From Polyporus tsugae (Eukaryota > Basidiomycota > Agaricomycetes > Polyporales > Polyporaceae), in assembly GCA_024305745.1 (NCBI GenBank), contig JAHRBS010000012.1:749001-813000 (forward strand): a stretch of 64,000 nucleotides of DNA, in the 5' to 3' direction. The notes beneath the pieces were generated by a model. The model saw nothing but the letters and a program-made list of their open reading frames with translations. It ran no database searches and had not been told where the DNA came from. The position numbers and the translations under genes are program-made. Positions 39,365 through 51,400 of this stretch are shown here, piece by piece (positions within the stretch are counted from its first letter, which is position 1; each line of letters begins with the position of its first letter).

Positions 39365-40520
39365 CTACCCGCCATCATTACCATTCAGTCTATCCTCCTC
39401 CCACCGGGGGCAAGAGCACGTCTTCCACCGGTTCTTGCACAGGTAACAGAACTCGAACCTGCACCTGCACGTCATGTGGAAACACCCCTGGCTGAGCTCG
39501 ATCATCGTCTCGCACCCAGGACACCTCGCCCATCCAGCCCGCTCCCCAAGATCCAGGGCATCGACATCGTCCACGTCTTTGTCGCACCGGTGGTGCACGC
39601 CCTCCTGGACCTCGAGCTTGCACCGCATGCACGTAACCGTACCGCACCCGTCTGCAGGACACCTCAGCCGCGGCGCGTTCATCGTGAGGCGTTTGCTGTC
39701 GTGCTGTACGCTGAGGAACCGGCTGCAGGAGGCCCGCGCGCAGTACACCCGCTTCTGGGCGCCGAACTCCCGCCGCTTATCTTCAAAGTTGGCGAGCGAA
39801 GGCGGAGTGAGGTGGGCCCTGACGGCGGCGAGCGGGATGCGCTTCCCGCAGCAGGTGGGGGGAAAGAGCGCCTCGTCCCTGGCGGCTGCGCTGAAGAGCT
39901 GGTCGATGCACGCGTCGTCGTAGTAGTGGCCGCAAGGCGCGCGGATCTCGGGGCCGTGAATACGCTCCATGCAAGTAACGCACTCTTTGGCCAGTCTGAC
40001 AGTGGACACCAACGTGGATCAGCACAGGCTCGCCACTGCGAAGTGGCAACTTGAAGGTATTACGCACCGCCTTGATATGCCCTCGGTGATCTTGGAAACG
40101 GCTTTCCTAGGTGACTTGGTTGAAGACATAGGTTCCACCCTAAACCTCTCGATAGCTTTACGCATGCGAACCTCCAACGGGAGGGCCGGTAGGGGGCGAT
40201 TGCGATATTCGCTTGGACTGAGCCTATGAGCATACCGTAAGTGATGAACCGTGTTGAACTGCTGACGCCACGTTACTAGAGACGTTCACTGACCTGAAGC
40301 TATCCTGGTCAATCATCGTCCACTCGTCTTCATCTCCAACATCTCCCGCCGGATGCACTGAAGAATGCCGTAGCTGGGCCCGAGCGTCCGTCACTATTGG
40401 TTCTAGAAACCGTGGACCTCCCGAGGGCTCCGACGCACTGGCAGACACCACACGTCGTGCGACCCGCGGTTGTGGCGTCGGGAACGGTATGCCGGACTCG
40501 GAGATTTCAGGCTGGGGCAT
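39365..40520 (-). CDS. RBR-type E3 ubiquitin ligase, tandem copy 2
   Basis: Complete three-exon model: 40520-40294, 40223-40068 and 39995-39365, total 1014 nt and 337 residues, in frame throughout. It starts MPQPEISESGIPFPTPQPR and continues SPSEYRNRPLPALPLEVRM. RING1 is LAKECVTCMERIHGPEIRAP with CGHYYDDACIDQLF and FPPTCCGKRIP. IBR is VYCARASCSRFL with CPADGCGTVTCMRC. Rcat is WARCPGCETMIELSQGCFHM with TCRCRFEFCYLCKNRWKTC. The catalytic Cys lies in QGCFHM. Unlike its neighbours it stops soon after Rcat (WEEDRLNGNDGG), so it lacks their long tail. It is closest in sequence to copy 1. Confidence 0.88.
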
Positions 40521-41729
40521 GGCAAGCAGTGTGGGAGTGTGTCTGGAGGGAGAAGCATGAACATATATATGTACTTATGGGCAGAGACAAACGCCTCTCC
40601 GACCAAGCAACAACGTTAAGGAGGGACTCGAACCAAACTTAACGCTAATTGTACAGCTTTCGGCCGGTCTAGGCTTGGAGCGTGGCTTGAGCGAGCGCAG
40701 TGGTCGCTGCGATAGGGGGATGGCGGTTGCTCTGTGTTCCATGCAAAATTTGTGTTCCAGTTTCGTCCACAGACCACGATTGCCAATGCCTGGTCGTCGT
40801 TGTCAACGAGGCGAGAAGCTTGAAGCGAGCTGATGTGGGCGCAACAGTGATATGATATCGGCTTTTCCCGACATCCCCACGCCCACCACGCAAGTATTAA
40901 ACGGTTGCTAACATTGATTATAATAAGTAATGCGACCTTGAAATGATGACCCCCATGGATGCGATGGCAGTGGTACGTCAGATTAATTTGCTAGTTTTCT
41001 AAACGGTTTGTGGAGTAGATAGGTCTCGAGGCTAGATTTCGAACGCCTGCAGAACTGCAATTGCAATGGACGCAGCAATTTAAACACAATGGGACGCTTT
41101 CTACCGACAAGGGAGTAACCACACCTGTTTTCAGCACGCTTCGATTGAGGAAGCGACCGGGCCTTAGCTTGAACGTTCTTGAACGATCTAGGTGATTATC
41201 CTGTTCGGGCCGCGGGGTCATCCATCCTCGAACCAAGCGGCGAGCAGGGTGTATGTTGAGTACATTCCGTACGCAGGCCCGGCCTGAGAGACAGAGGAGG
41301 ATAACTAGTACAGCGACGAAGTGTCCATATGGAATACAAGCGACGCTACTAGCAGGGACAATCCTCAAGAGCGAAAGGCGTAAATACTGAACTTTATCAT
41401 TATCATGCACCCCGGGTCGAGGGTCCGGTCCAGTGCTTTGCAACGTGGTGGTCTGAATAGTGCTGTCGAGCTAATGTCCGCGAGTGAATGCAGGAGCGAT
41501 AGCGATTAATGTTACGGAAAGGCGCGTCGAGCGGAAGAATAGGTCGTCGTGTGTCGTGCACGGTCATGAGCATGAGCAACGTGGTTCGGGGGGCACAGGA
41601 AAGCCAGGTTCGGCAAATAATGCAGCGAGCAGCATAAGATACGCAGTCGGCGAATATAGGGCTCGTCATAGGTCATAAGTCAAGTCTTCGATACCAGTGC
41701 GTGTCTTGCGCCGCCAGCGCGCACAGGAC
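40521..41729 (-). other. 1.2 kb spacer between RBR copies 2 and 3
   Basis: No supported gene. A short stretch near 40618-40632 (GGGACTCGAACC) looks like a tRNA T-arm on the minus strand, but no acceptor or anticodon arm fits around it. Confidence 0.5.
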
Positions 41730-43334
41730 TCAGAAGCTGAGAGCGCGTGTTCGCCGCCTCCGAGCTTCTTGCGCGCGAACTCCACGCGCAATGATATGCG
41801 GGTCTACGAAGAAGGGAAAACACACCCCGACTTCGCTGACGGTTTGGAAGGATTGTGAGTGAATTGATCGAGCGTGAATTGCAGGAGAGATGCTTTTCGA
41901 GCCCTCGGTAGCCATCGGCGACATCGAGCTTCGAGACGAGCTAGTCGCCTCCGCGCTAAAGACGCGGAGAGCGTCATTCGGAGGCAGAGTGCAAGACCGC
42001 CGCCGCCTTGTTTGCGTTTGCATTGGCACCGGGCGCGAGACGACAGCTGGGACCTCGGGCTCGGGCTCTCCGGCGCGACGACCCGGCGGGTTCAGCCCGC
42101 CATTCTGCTCCAGCGCCGCTGGCGTCCATAGCGCGAGCTGCGCGTCCAGATTCCCGACGTCCTCTAGCGGCTCGAACAAGCGCGCCTCGTGCGCATCCGC
42201 ACCGACGCCGTCGCCCCAGTCCACGCAGTTGCACGTCTTCCACACCGCGCGGCACCGGTAGCAGAACTGCGCGCCGCACACGCACGTCATGTGCGCGCAC
42301 CCGCCATGCCGCTCGATAAGCTCCTCGCACGTCGGGCACCGCACCCAGCCCAGCTGGCTCCCCAGCCTCAGCGTCGCGCGGTGGCCCGAGTCGTGCGAGC
42401 ACTCGTGCTTGTGCGTGGGGATGCCCGGATCGACGTGCGCTTTGCACCGGGCGCACGTGCGTGTGCCGCAGCCCTGGGATGGGCAGAGGAGGACGCGGAC
42501 AGGGATGCGCTTGTCGCGCGGGCCGAGGAAGTGACTGCAGCGTGGGTTGGAGCAGTACACGCGTTTGGGGGTGTCGTGCTCGGCTTGACGGGACGTAATG
42601 GCCGTGCGTTGCGCCCCCGTGAGGTAGCGGTCGAAGACGTCTTGGGGGATATTTTGGCGGCAGCAGCGTGGAGGGAAAGAGGAAATTGTCTGGAGCGACG
42701 TCTCAACGAGAGAGAGAAGGCAGTCGATGTGGTACTGGTGTCCGCAAGGGACCAGGATCGCGTCGTCGTGCATGAGCCCGATGTTCGATTGACAAGCTAC
42801 GCACTGGTAAGTGGAGCTGCATTGGGTATCAGCAAAAAATATGTGCTCAAGACATGAAGTGCGTACACAGCGACTGAAAAGACAGCACGTTGAGGCGTTA
42901 GTGCCGATTGCCTTGCAGCGCTTCCCGTACGATTTCGTGTCGCGTTGGCATTCGTCGGGGCAACTCCGGTCAGGTTCGGGAAGATGCTGGCAGTAGTAGC
43001 ATACAGAAGAGTAGGGCTGAATTTTCTTCGAAAATTCTGCATGCTGACGTCACGTCTGAGGGAGAGGAACCTAGGAGCCGAGGAATGACCAAACACACCT
43101 TGTTCGCCACAAAATTCCCGCCTTTCGCCACGCAGATGAGCTAGCTCGTCCTGGCGCTCCAGCGCTCCAGCGTCCCAAAGCAAATAATCTTGCAGGAAAG
43201 GAGAGAAGCTTGTGGTCGAGGTTGGGAATCGATTGGAGGGAAACCACGGTGACGCTGTCCCAGTCGGCCTCGTTAAGGTCGAGCGCAGCTGGCTCGACCC
43301 TGAACGTCAACCCCAGCGCATTATAATCCGCCAT
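41730..43334 (-). CDS. RBR-type E3 ubiquitin ligase, tandem copy 3
   Basis: ATG 43334 starts MADYNALGLTFRVEPAALDL. A middle exon reads LLWDAGALERQDELAHLRGE. The main exon (about 42810-41730) reads CVACQSNIGLMHDDAILVPC then GHQYHIDCLLSL and FPPRCCRQNIP (RING1), VYCSNPRCSHFLGPRDK and CPSQGCGTRTCARC (IBR), then WVRCPTCEELIERHGGCAHM with FCYRCRAVWKTCNC (Rcat; catalytic Cys in GGCAHM). It is the most divergent copy and has a distinct Ser/Arg-rich tail ending RRRRTRALSF. Coordinates of the small 5' exons are approximate. Role and substrate are unknown. Confidence 0.8.
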
Positions 43335-44604
43335 AGTCAGGGGAGTTGGTCGTCAGGGAAGAGCTGTCGTCGGCGGACCAGAGGTGAAATGGCCAACATC
43401 GCATTTGAAGGACGGCGACTGAAGGTCAAACGTCAACCCCGCCTACAACGTGTAGCGGCAGTGCGGCACGGGAACGACGACTCCTGCCAGGCTAGTGGTC
43501 CAAGAGACACACACAGAATAGGTGCCGGGCGTCATGAAAAGGTGCAGACCGAAGCCTGCAGCAAAGATCGGAAGACGATCCACGACGCATCGCTTGTGGA
43601 ATCCAATGTCGCCGCCGCGGAGCTCCTAATGCCTAGCCCACTTCTCCATAGCTGTCTGGTAGCCCGCGACCACAAAAGCAGGAAGCGTCCAGCGTCCAGC
43701 GTAGATACCGTGTATTGGAGTAGTGCACGCGAGAGCCATGCAGGCTGGGCCCGTTAAGCGGCGTCGCGGAATGAGGATGCCTGGGACTATCGATAAACGG
43801 AGAAGTCGAGTTTCCGATCCGAAGATTGGCTCCGAAAGAGGAGAAGCGTGAAGGGCTCTAATGTTGGACCACTTCACCAGCGGCCCAGAAGACAAGTGAA
43901 GGCGTTGAGTGGTCTGGAGACAGTCGGTAGTGCTGACCCCATGTATTACCGCAGCTTTGGAATGTCTGACATTGTGGAAGGCTATCAAGCGGGAGAGGTG
44001 AAATCAGGGGAAGGTGCGGGCTTACCGTATGAATTCACCGCCCCAGCAGTGTTAGAAGGGTCCGGGATAGCCTAGTTGTGTCCGCGACATATGACATGCA
44101 CACGCTCGTCAGGCTTCAAAGTTCGATCTATGCTGCGCATGCTGCTCTTCAACGCAACGTCCATCTACTCACGGGCGTTCTGGATGACTGGAGACTTCAG
44201 CGTTGAGCTCATGCGACAACAGTACCCACCTTACGTGCAAGGCTCTGGATCCTTGGCTGGTGGAAGGCTCCACGACCGGTGCATCTCCTGAGGTTGCGAA
44301 ACGGATGGAGAGTGCATGCATACGACGTTGCAGGACGATGGACGACAACGTGCAGTGGTTCAAGACAGAGAGGACTTGGATGCCGGAGCGAAGCCCGGTC
44401 CATGCTTCAGAGGCTCGGGGATGTGATGGGCCGCTTATGCGCCGCCGTGAGCCGGGATGCCGCCCGGCCGACCGAGACAGCTCGGAGACGAAACCGTCCG
44501 CTGTTGCTGTTCTTTTCGTGACCGTCTCCCTGCCGTCTCCTCACGCCCTCAAGGCTTCTCCCCTCTCCCCTTCTGCCACGCGTCCAGCCCTCCCACCGAC
44601 AGCC
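43335..44604. other. Divergent region upstream of RBR3 and the GPI-anchored protein gene
   Basis: 1.27 kb. A 12-nt sequence AACGTCAACCCC occurs at about 43303 (inside RBR3 exon 1) and again near 43429, suggesting a small duplication. CT-rich sequence precedes the ATG at 44605. No gene was recognised. Confidence 0.45.
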
Positions 44605-45533
44605 ATGAAGTTCTCTCCTGCCGCTCTTTCTGCTACTCTCGTTGCCCTTGCTGGCGGTGCCGCCGCTCAGCTCTCAATCCTCACCCCGGGAGGCCCCGAC
44701 CTCTGGTGGAGTAAGTCTTCAAATTCACGCGACACAACTATCGACCGAGCGTGCTCATGCGTCTCTACTTCCAGTTGCTCAGTCCGACAACGTTATCACA
44801 TGGACGTGCAAGACGTCTCCTTACACGAACTTCACGGTTTTGTATGCTCTGCCTCTCTTATGCGTGCAATGCGGCGGCGTACTCAAGTTCTCATTAGGAT
44901 CGCCAACTCGGACCCTAAGGTTCTTGTTGCCCCTCAAGCCTTCATCGCGCAACAAAACAACTTCGACTGCTCCGAGCTCATCACAAAGGACCGCGTCAAC
45001 CTCCCGCCCGCAACCGGTTACGCCATCCAACTCGCTGACCCCTTCAACGAGACCAACGTGAGCTCCTCCTTTTGAACCTGCGCCCATTCTTCTTCCCCCC
45101 TCGCCCCGCCTCGCAACGCAACCTAGCGAGCCTCCTCCGAAGAACGGAGACCCAACTCGCCTTCACGCTTGATTACCGCCGCCGGTCTTCCTTCCCCGCC
45201 ATATCCGCCCTGCGCTTTTTCGAGTCTTCACATGACTCTCATGTCCCTTCTCATGACACACTCACGCTCAAACGCGGCTTTCATTTGCAGGTTTACGCCC
45301 AGTCCCAGCCCTTCGAGATCAAAGCGCTCGGCGCTGCCTACCCCGCCTCCTCTGCGACGCCCACCGCCGTCGCTACCGGCTCCATCTCTGGTTCCGCGGC
45401 CGGCACCAACACCGGCTCATCTGCATCCTCCACTGCTACTGGCTCCCAGGGACACAACGGTGCAGCTGGTCTCGTCGCCCCCGCCGGTCTCGCCGCCGCG
45501 GCGTTCGCTGCCCTCGGCTTCATGTTCGCTTGA
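44605..45533 (+). CDS. Kre9/Knh1-like GPI-anchored Ser/Thr-rich protein
   Basis: Secreted, probably GPI-anchored surface protein of the Kre9/Knh1-like (Ser-Thr-rich membrane anchor) group linked to cell-wall glucan. Exons 44605-44710, 44775-44841, 44898-45057 and 45291-45533 give exactly 576 nt, 191 residues. Signal peptide MKFSPAALSATLVALAGGAAA; then QLSILTPGGPDLWW, SDNVITWTCKTSPYTNFTVL and IANSDPKVLVAPQAF, a compact beta-sandwich. A Ser/Thr/Ala/Gly-rich stalk (TATGSQGHNGAAG) and a hydrophobic end (LAAAAFAALGFMFA) follow; this tail is the expected GPI signal. Intron 3 is long (233 nt) compared with the others. Confidence 0.9.
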
Positions 45534-45983
45534 ACACGAGCTCAGATGGGCTCTCCCTGCTCTTGGCCTTTCGCTGGACGAGACGTAGGGAGGCGTTGTG
45601 TTCTTGGCCTGCTTGAGCATGTGCATGCACTCTGGACTGGCTTTGGGCTGCACTTTATGTGTTGGCGATTGTAGACTCGGACGTATTTTGGACTTTCGAA
45701 CCCTTCCTTCAACTTCCCTTGTGTGCTTGTCCTCTCGATGTATACCGCACTGTCTTTTAATGAACACGCTCGTTACTCCGCAACTATTTGCTTGCGCGTG
45801 GTCAAATTCGCTCGAATCAACTGAACCACATTTTCAGGTCCTCGGATGTAACAAGAACTCGCAGTCAATTGGCTGGTTGAGCCTGGTGGGCAGGCGTGTT
45901 ACCCGAACGTTGTCTTAGCTTGTTTTGTGTGAGGACTACGGAGAAGTGCAAAAAGGAAACGTCCTGTAGTTTCGTATTCTATT
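45534..45983 (+). other. 3' flank of the GPI-protein gene
   Basis: 450 bp leading to the tRNA gene. No further coding signal. Confidence 0.5.
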
Positions 45984-46064
45984 GTCCCTAGCCGGATTCG
46001 AGCCGGCGTCTTCACGGAATTGTGATTCCACAACGTGATGATCTAACCACTAATCGATAGGGAC
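45984..46064 (-). tRNA. tRNA-His (GTG), with a 10-nt intron
   Basis: On the minus strand the acceptor arms GTCCCTA / TAGGGAC pair perfectly, as do the anticodon stems TCACG / CGTGA. The T-arm is GCCGG CTCGAAT CCGGC. The sequence between the anticodon stems is 17 nt, TTGTGG then AATCACAATT then C, so a 7-nt loop with anticodon GTG plus a 10-nt intron at the standard place after position 37. Mature length is 71 nt before addition of G-1 and CCA. It lies alone between two protein genes. Confidence 0.9.
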
Positions 46065-46383
46065 CTGGGGAAGGAGCTTACTCCAACGTCTATACATGCT
46101 TGCAGCCGTGAAGGCTTGTTGCAATTGCATGCCTCAACATCCCGTTTCGCAGAACTGTGGAGTACTGTAATGCCATAGAGTGGGTCATGAATGTAGACAT
46201 GACAACTCTTGCAAGAGTATTGCCCATCGTTAAAGTTATGATCAACGTCAACTTGAACGTGGACCGGGGAAGAGCTCATCATGCATCGAGAAGCAGCAAG
46301 CACCTGCCGATCATAGCACAATGGTCGCGCGCCGTGAGTACATACGGTGCCAATAATAGATAGCGATAGCCACTACCTAGTAC
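46065..46383. other. Spacer between tRNA-His and DUF6533 gene
   Basis: About 320 bp, AT-richer than its surroundings. It would hold the tRNA-His upstream flank and the 3' flank of the DUF6533 gene. Nothing else was seen. Confidence 0.45.
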
Positions 46384-48420
46384 TTAGTCGTAGTACTCCC
46401 GACCGCCGACGATGGGCTTCGCGATCTCCACCCCTCCCGCTCCCAGCCCCCCACCGTGTATCGGCACCGGCACCTCGAGGTGCCCCCCGTGGTCCGCGCT
46501 GCCCTGATAGTCCGCGAGCTCGTACACCTCCTCGATGTATCCGCCATCGCGGCCGTGATTTGAGTAGAGGTCGCGGACGTACGCGGACTCGCGGTTCAGG
46601 CGGGACGCCTCGGGATCCCACGCGCTCGAGAGCGCGTGCGGCATGGAGATGCGTGACGTGAAGAGGAGGGACGTCGAGTTGTCCGTCGACTCGGTGCTGC
46701 TGGCGCCGGGGACGCGCGTGGTGACGAGCTCGCTGCGGCCGAGCGCGGAGGCGTGCAGGTTGAGCATCAGCCGGGACATCATCGTGATGGAGATGCTGCT
46801 CGCGGCCGTCGACAGGCAGCCGCGGAGCAGGGGCTGGAAGAGGCCCCGAGTGATGGGAGGAGAGAAGGGAAGGTGGATGTAAGCGTCAATTTCCGTTAGG
46901 GTTGGAACCGGGGTCCGGGGCCCCGGGCTGCCCGACGATGATAGAAGACGTACTTCGAGGACCTGATGGAAATGGTGCGTGTGAGCGGTCGAACCCCAGA
47001 GAAGAGGAGGATAACGAACGGCTACCCACATAGAACGTTATGGTGTTGGCCAGGTTCGCGGAGGCCATTACACTGCGGGTGCGGATGCTTCACGATCAGC
47101 TCTGGTTCATGTGCCGCGGCATAAGCCAGGACGAGAACGTACGCAAAGTACAAGGCACCTGAGTGGCAGATGAAGTCCATGAGCACGAAAGAGCGGCAAT
47201 AACGAGCGGAGGAACGCACCATCTCGCATGACAAGCGACACGATGTCATGCCTCCCGGAAGTTACGGGATTGCGACGTCGCTCCCGGAGTGTCTTGAAGA
47301 GCGTTAAGGAGAAGACCGTGAAGTCGAAGAGGAAGAGAGATTCCCATGCGACCGCGGTGCCTACGAGCAACTCCATCTCAGCAGTCAAATTGCTACAAAT
47401 TTGGGAAAGCACTTACGAATCGCGCTGAATGGAGTCCGGCGGCGGAGTTAGGCAACGCCAAGAGATAGTGCATAAAGTTCAGATACCTACGTTATACGGT
47501 CGGCAGCCGTATGACATCCCCCTCGAAGCTCAACGCCCTCATGTTGTCCGATGACAGCCCACTTCGCGTTGATGCACGTCAAGCCGCCATCTGACCTGGG
47601 AGGGAAATACGAACTCACCACAGAGGTTCCGAACAGGATAGCCGAGAACCCAAGAATAGATCCTCCAACGCGCCAATCGCGCCCGTACAGTGCGAATGTC
47701 CTCAAGAAGAGGATGTCTGTCGTAGAAAAGGACGGCATTGAGTGCCTGTTCGACAATTGACGAGAAGTTTGCGCTGGAAACGCACAGCAAACCACGACTT
47801 GATTGAAAATCAGGAGCACTTGACGAAAGAACGCATAATGCCTGCAGCTATAAGATCAAGCAGGAAAACGTCAACAGATGCCAGTCATGTAATAGAATAC
47901 GGTTTACCCCTGGGCGTAGGGACCCTCCAGTCAGCTCCGAAACCTCGCAACGAATAGAGATTGGAAAGGGCTCACTGCTTCAGCGGGAAACTCGTAAAAG
48001 TTGCCCACGTTCACGGCAACATCCTGAGAAAGTCGAAACTCATTGGTCAAATATCTCTCCCGGACACCGGTCCACGGGTAGGACGTACGGCAAAGATTGG
48101 GAGGTAACGGTTGAGGAGAAAGAGGGTGGATGCGACGGTTTTGCGGTTTTTCCATATGCTCCAGTACTCCTCTCCGAAAGTGAGGATGAAGTCATAATAT
48201 AAGATAACTTGGGGAAGTGAACGGGTATCAGCTCGCCTCCGAAACTCGCATGGACTGCCAGAAGACATACCGACGCCGACAAGATGCAAATAGTTATGGA
48301 TATGCCTGTTGGTACACGGGGGAAAAAATTGGTCACTTATGTTGGCTGCGAATCACAACGAGGGAAACGAATTGACTCGGCGACAACCCACACTGGCTCC
48401 GGGACAAAGTCACCGCTCAT
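46384..48420 (-). CDS. DUF6533-domain integral membrane protein
   Basis: Basidiomycete multi-TM protein of unknown function. The N-terminal domain reads HIHNYLHLVGV, joined over an intron (GTATGT...CCCAAG) to VILYYDFILTFGEEYWSIWK and TLFLLNRYLPIF. Later parts are VLLIFNQVVVCCAFPAQ, TDILFLRTFALYGRDWRVGG, ELLVGTAVAWESLFLFDFTV, FICHSGALYFAYVLVLAYAA and a C-terminal exon with NLHASALGRSELVTTRV and a soluble tail ending GGREYYD at 46384. ATG 48420 (MSGDFVPEPVWVVAESIR) resembles the family N-terminus and is the preferred start, but the joining intron is not resolved. It belongs to the same general group as the partial gene at the window start. Confidence 0.72.
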
Positions 48421-51400
48421 CACTGGCGTATTCGTGTCGTAAACGAGTGGCGGACTGGTATGGCCGGCTCATGAACCAGCAGAGGACAACGGCATGAGGA
48501 ATGGCCCCAGTCCAAGGCCAGAAGGAGAGAACGGAGGGGAAACGGAGGGGCCAGACGGGTATAAGGCCAACATTGATGTTGATGTGTGCATGCGAGAGGA
48601 CTGGGCCAATGGCGAGGAGTCGAGGGCCACGGGGCCGGGTTCGCGCGTCGCAGATGGGAGATCCCTCGCCCATCCGCCACACAAGCTGCGGCCGACGATT
48701 TCTGGGTAGAATCACCGTGCCGAGATGCGCGATCCATGTGCATCTTCTGCGCGCACCCAACAGCCGCCCACCGCAGAGCTTATCATCTCCTACACTGACT
48801 ACACACTACCCACACTACTCCTCGGATGCAATACTCGCCCGTCCCACAAGAGCGTCCTACATAATATGATCAAAGCTGGCATAAGTAGAGAGGTCCATAT
48901 GAAATCCCACTCGCGCAGTTTGTCGTAGCTTACCCAGATCCGGAGAACTCGCGATCGGATGGCGTGGCGCAGAGCTCGGCGCCGGCATGGCTGCCCCGGA
49001 CTGGAACTTTGGAATTTTAAAGTTCAACCATTCAGCGCAACGACTTGCACGCGTTCAAGCTCAAGCTCGAGGTGAACTAAGCAGAGTGCTTTCACCGTAG
49101 TAGGCCGGACCACAAATTGGCTAACCTACCTGCCAGTGGGGCGCTCCGAGTCCAACACGGTCGCCGGCCGGTGGGTAATTCTGCCGGCGTAAGGAACGTA
49201 CGCGTCGCATGATCCTCGACGGATATTTGGATCAAGGGACGCCTTCGCGCGATGTCAGCGTAGAGGACCTTAAAGCGAAGAGAGTCAAAGTTAAGTATTG
49301 CCTGCGATGGGATGGTCGGCTGCACTGAGATCGGATGTCAATGGGCCCCGGGAAGTACTGCGCTAGAGACAAAGGGATCCTCCCCTTATATACCGTCCGT
49401 CGTCTTTCTCGACCCCGGGCCCATCGACAAGCTGTATATATTTCCTGCCTAGGCCTAAGGAAGCCCCCCGTAATCATCCGCACATCGACGTCGAGGGACA
49501 CGTCTGTAAAATAAGCTCCTGCTGAGTGGATGTCGTTAACCCTAGATCAGCTTCGGTCTTGTCGGATAATTGCATGATCAGCGACGATACAGGACGATGA
49601 GTACGCACTACGTAGAGCCGTTCCTGAGTACTGAGTCCGCGGCCGGAGGCCTGACCCCCGCAACGCTTTAGTAATGTCGCAGATCACTGACAATGGACAT
49701 AGGTTTGCAGAGGCGCGGGGACTATATTTGATCATACTGAACTTTCCTGTTCGACTGGAAGCCAATGGACCCCATACGTGGTAGTAGAGCCGAAACCGCC
49801 CAACCATAGAATTCTCAAGCAAAGGCACTGCTAGCGCTAGCGCTCTTACGGCGCGCAGCCAGTCTATCCACAATCTGACGTTAGTAAGTTACTTACTCGG
49901 GTTTATCGACACCGGTCTCAGGGAACCGAGCCCCCGCGCGGGGCACCCTTACGTTCGCCAGATGGACTCAGACATGCTTGTTGCTAAACCGCTGTGACGG
50001 GCTCTGCCTAGTCACCTCGCTCGCAGCGCATGAGGTAACACTCATGCCAACTTCCTGCTATTAATGCAACACGGAAGACGGCATCCCGCAGCCTGACTGC
50101 TCCAACAGCTTCGCAGGACAGGGTTCGAAGCAGACGATGCGCCACAGGACCCGGACTGCGGAGGAGGTAAGTAAACTGAACTTTAGGTTATGGCTTGTAA
50201 CGACACCTGCACGTTCTTGGCTACCTGCATGTAACACAGGCCTGGTGCAAAGCGCGAGGGACATACACCCGCCTGTGGGTTGTGGCAAGGCTCGGCCGGG
50301 GCCAATGGCAGGAAGATGGGGAGGCAGGGAAGCAGCGCCAGGCATTGCCTTCACCCCTTTGAATGAAATGCACGCTTGCGGCGGCGTAAGCTATAGAGCC
50401 AACTCAGCCAAGACAAGGAATGCAATGTATATGTAGGGATGCGCATCGTGGGGTGTCTACCGGTACTTAGTATGAGCCATGAGGGGGACGTACCTGTTAC
50501 CGAGGCCGTCGTGCCTCACACGAGCCTGGGTTCAGATTATCGCCTCCGCGGCACAGTATGGACACCGGGCGCGGTTCGCATTGACATGTTATGCGCCCGT
50601 TGAATGCAGAAGGAGTCGAACACTAGTACTGTTGGGTGATCTAGGTCCGAGGCACATGGCAACTGGGCGCGTCGAATCTCGCGTGGAAATGGAGAATGTT
50701 ATAAGGGTGGGACTTCGAGGCTGCTTCTGTGAACCCTCGTGTCAGGCGGCGACGGTCCTTTGTAGAGTTACTGATCTGAGACGTATCGCGATAGTAGGTA
50801 TAATTCCGGGGAGAACGTACCAGACTGAACCTCGGATCTCTGGAATCGGCCAGAGGATCCGGACTGGAACTGTGACTCAATCATCCGCGAGCCTCGGGAC
50901 GCTGTGGGGTACAGTAGGTTAGAACACCGCATGTACCCAGGACTGCGTTCCGTGGGCCTTCAGCGCGTCATGAGAGGTGACTACATCTCGGAGATTTTCG
51001 GGGCGCGACCCACCGGTGGACAATGTCTGTGCTCGAATGATATCATGAGAAAGGAAGTGCAGCGGCATTTGCGGCTTGTGCGTTGTTCACCGAAATCAGG
51101 GGTGAATGCGGCGGTTCGTGTGTGTGGAGAAGAGCGGGATCATGAGCATGCGAATGGTCAAAACGAATCCCGAATCATGAAGACACGCGGCGAGGACACT
51201 ATTGAGATAGCCAGGCCTCGAATGCGACTACGCGGCCAGTTCGGCAGGACAAGTCACAAGGTTGGCAAGGGAGCATTCACAGCGTACAGCTTTGGATAGC
51301 TGGAAGATGAACGGACCCCAATGCAGAGCAGAATCAAGGCCTAGGGCATCGTCGTGTGCATGGACTACGTAGTAGAAGGCGAATTCTATGCCCGCACAGG

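Noticed and set aside
40600..40660. Possible tRNA on the minus strand (GGTTCGAGTCCC)
   Set aside because: Only the T-loop-like sequence fits; stems, anticodon arm and acceptor arms do not pair.
49925..49945. GC-rich palindrome as a transposon end or terminator
   Set aside because: A single short palindrome with no partner repeat or target-site duplication; rho-independent terminators do not apply in a fungal nucleus.
50479..50922. 147-codon plus-strand frame in the gene-poor block
   Set aside because: No ATG start, no motif, and no convincing splice partners.
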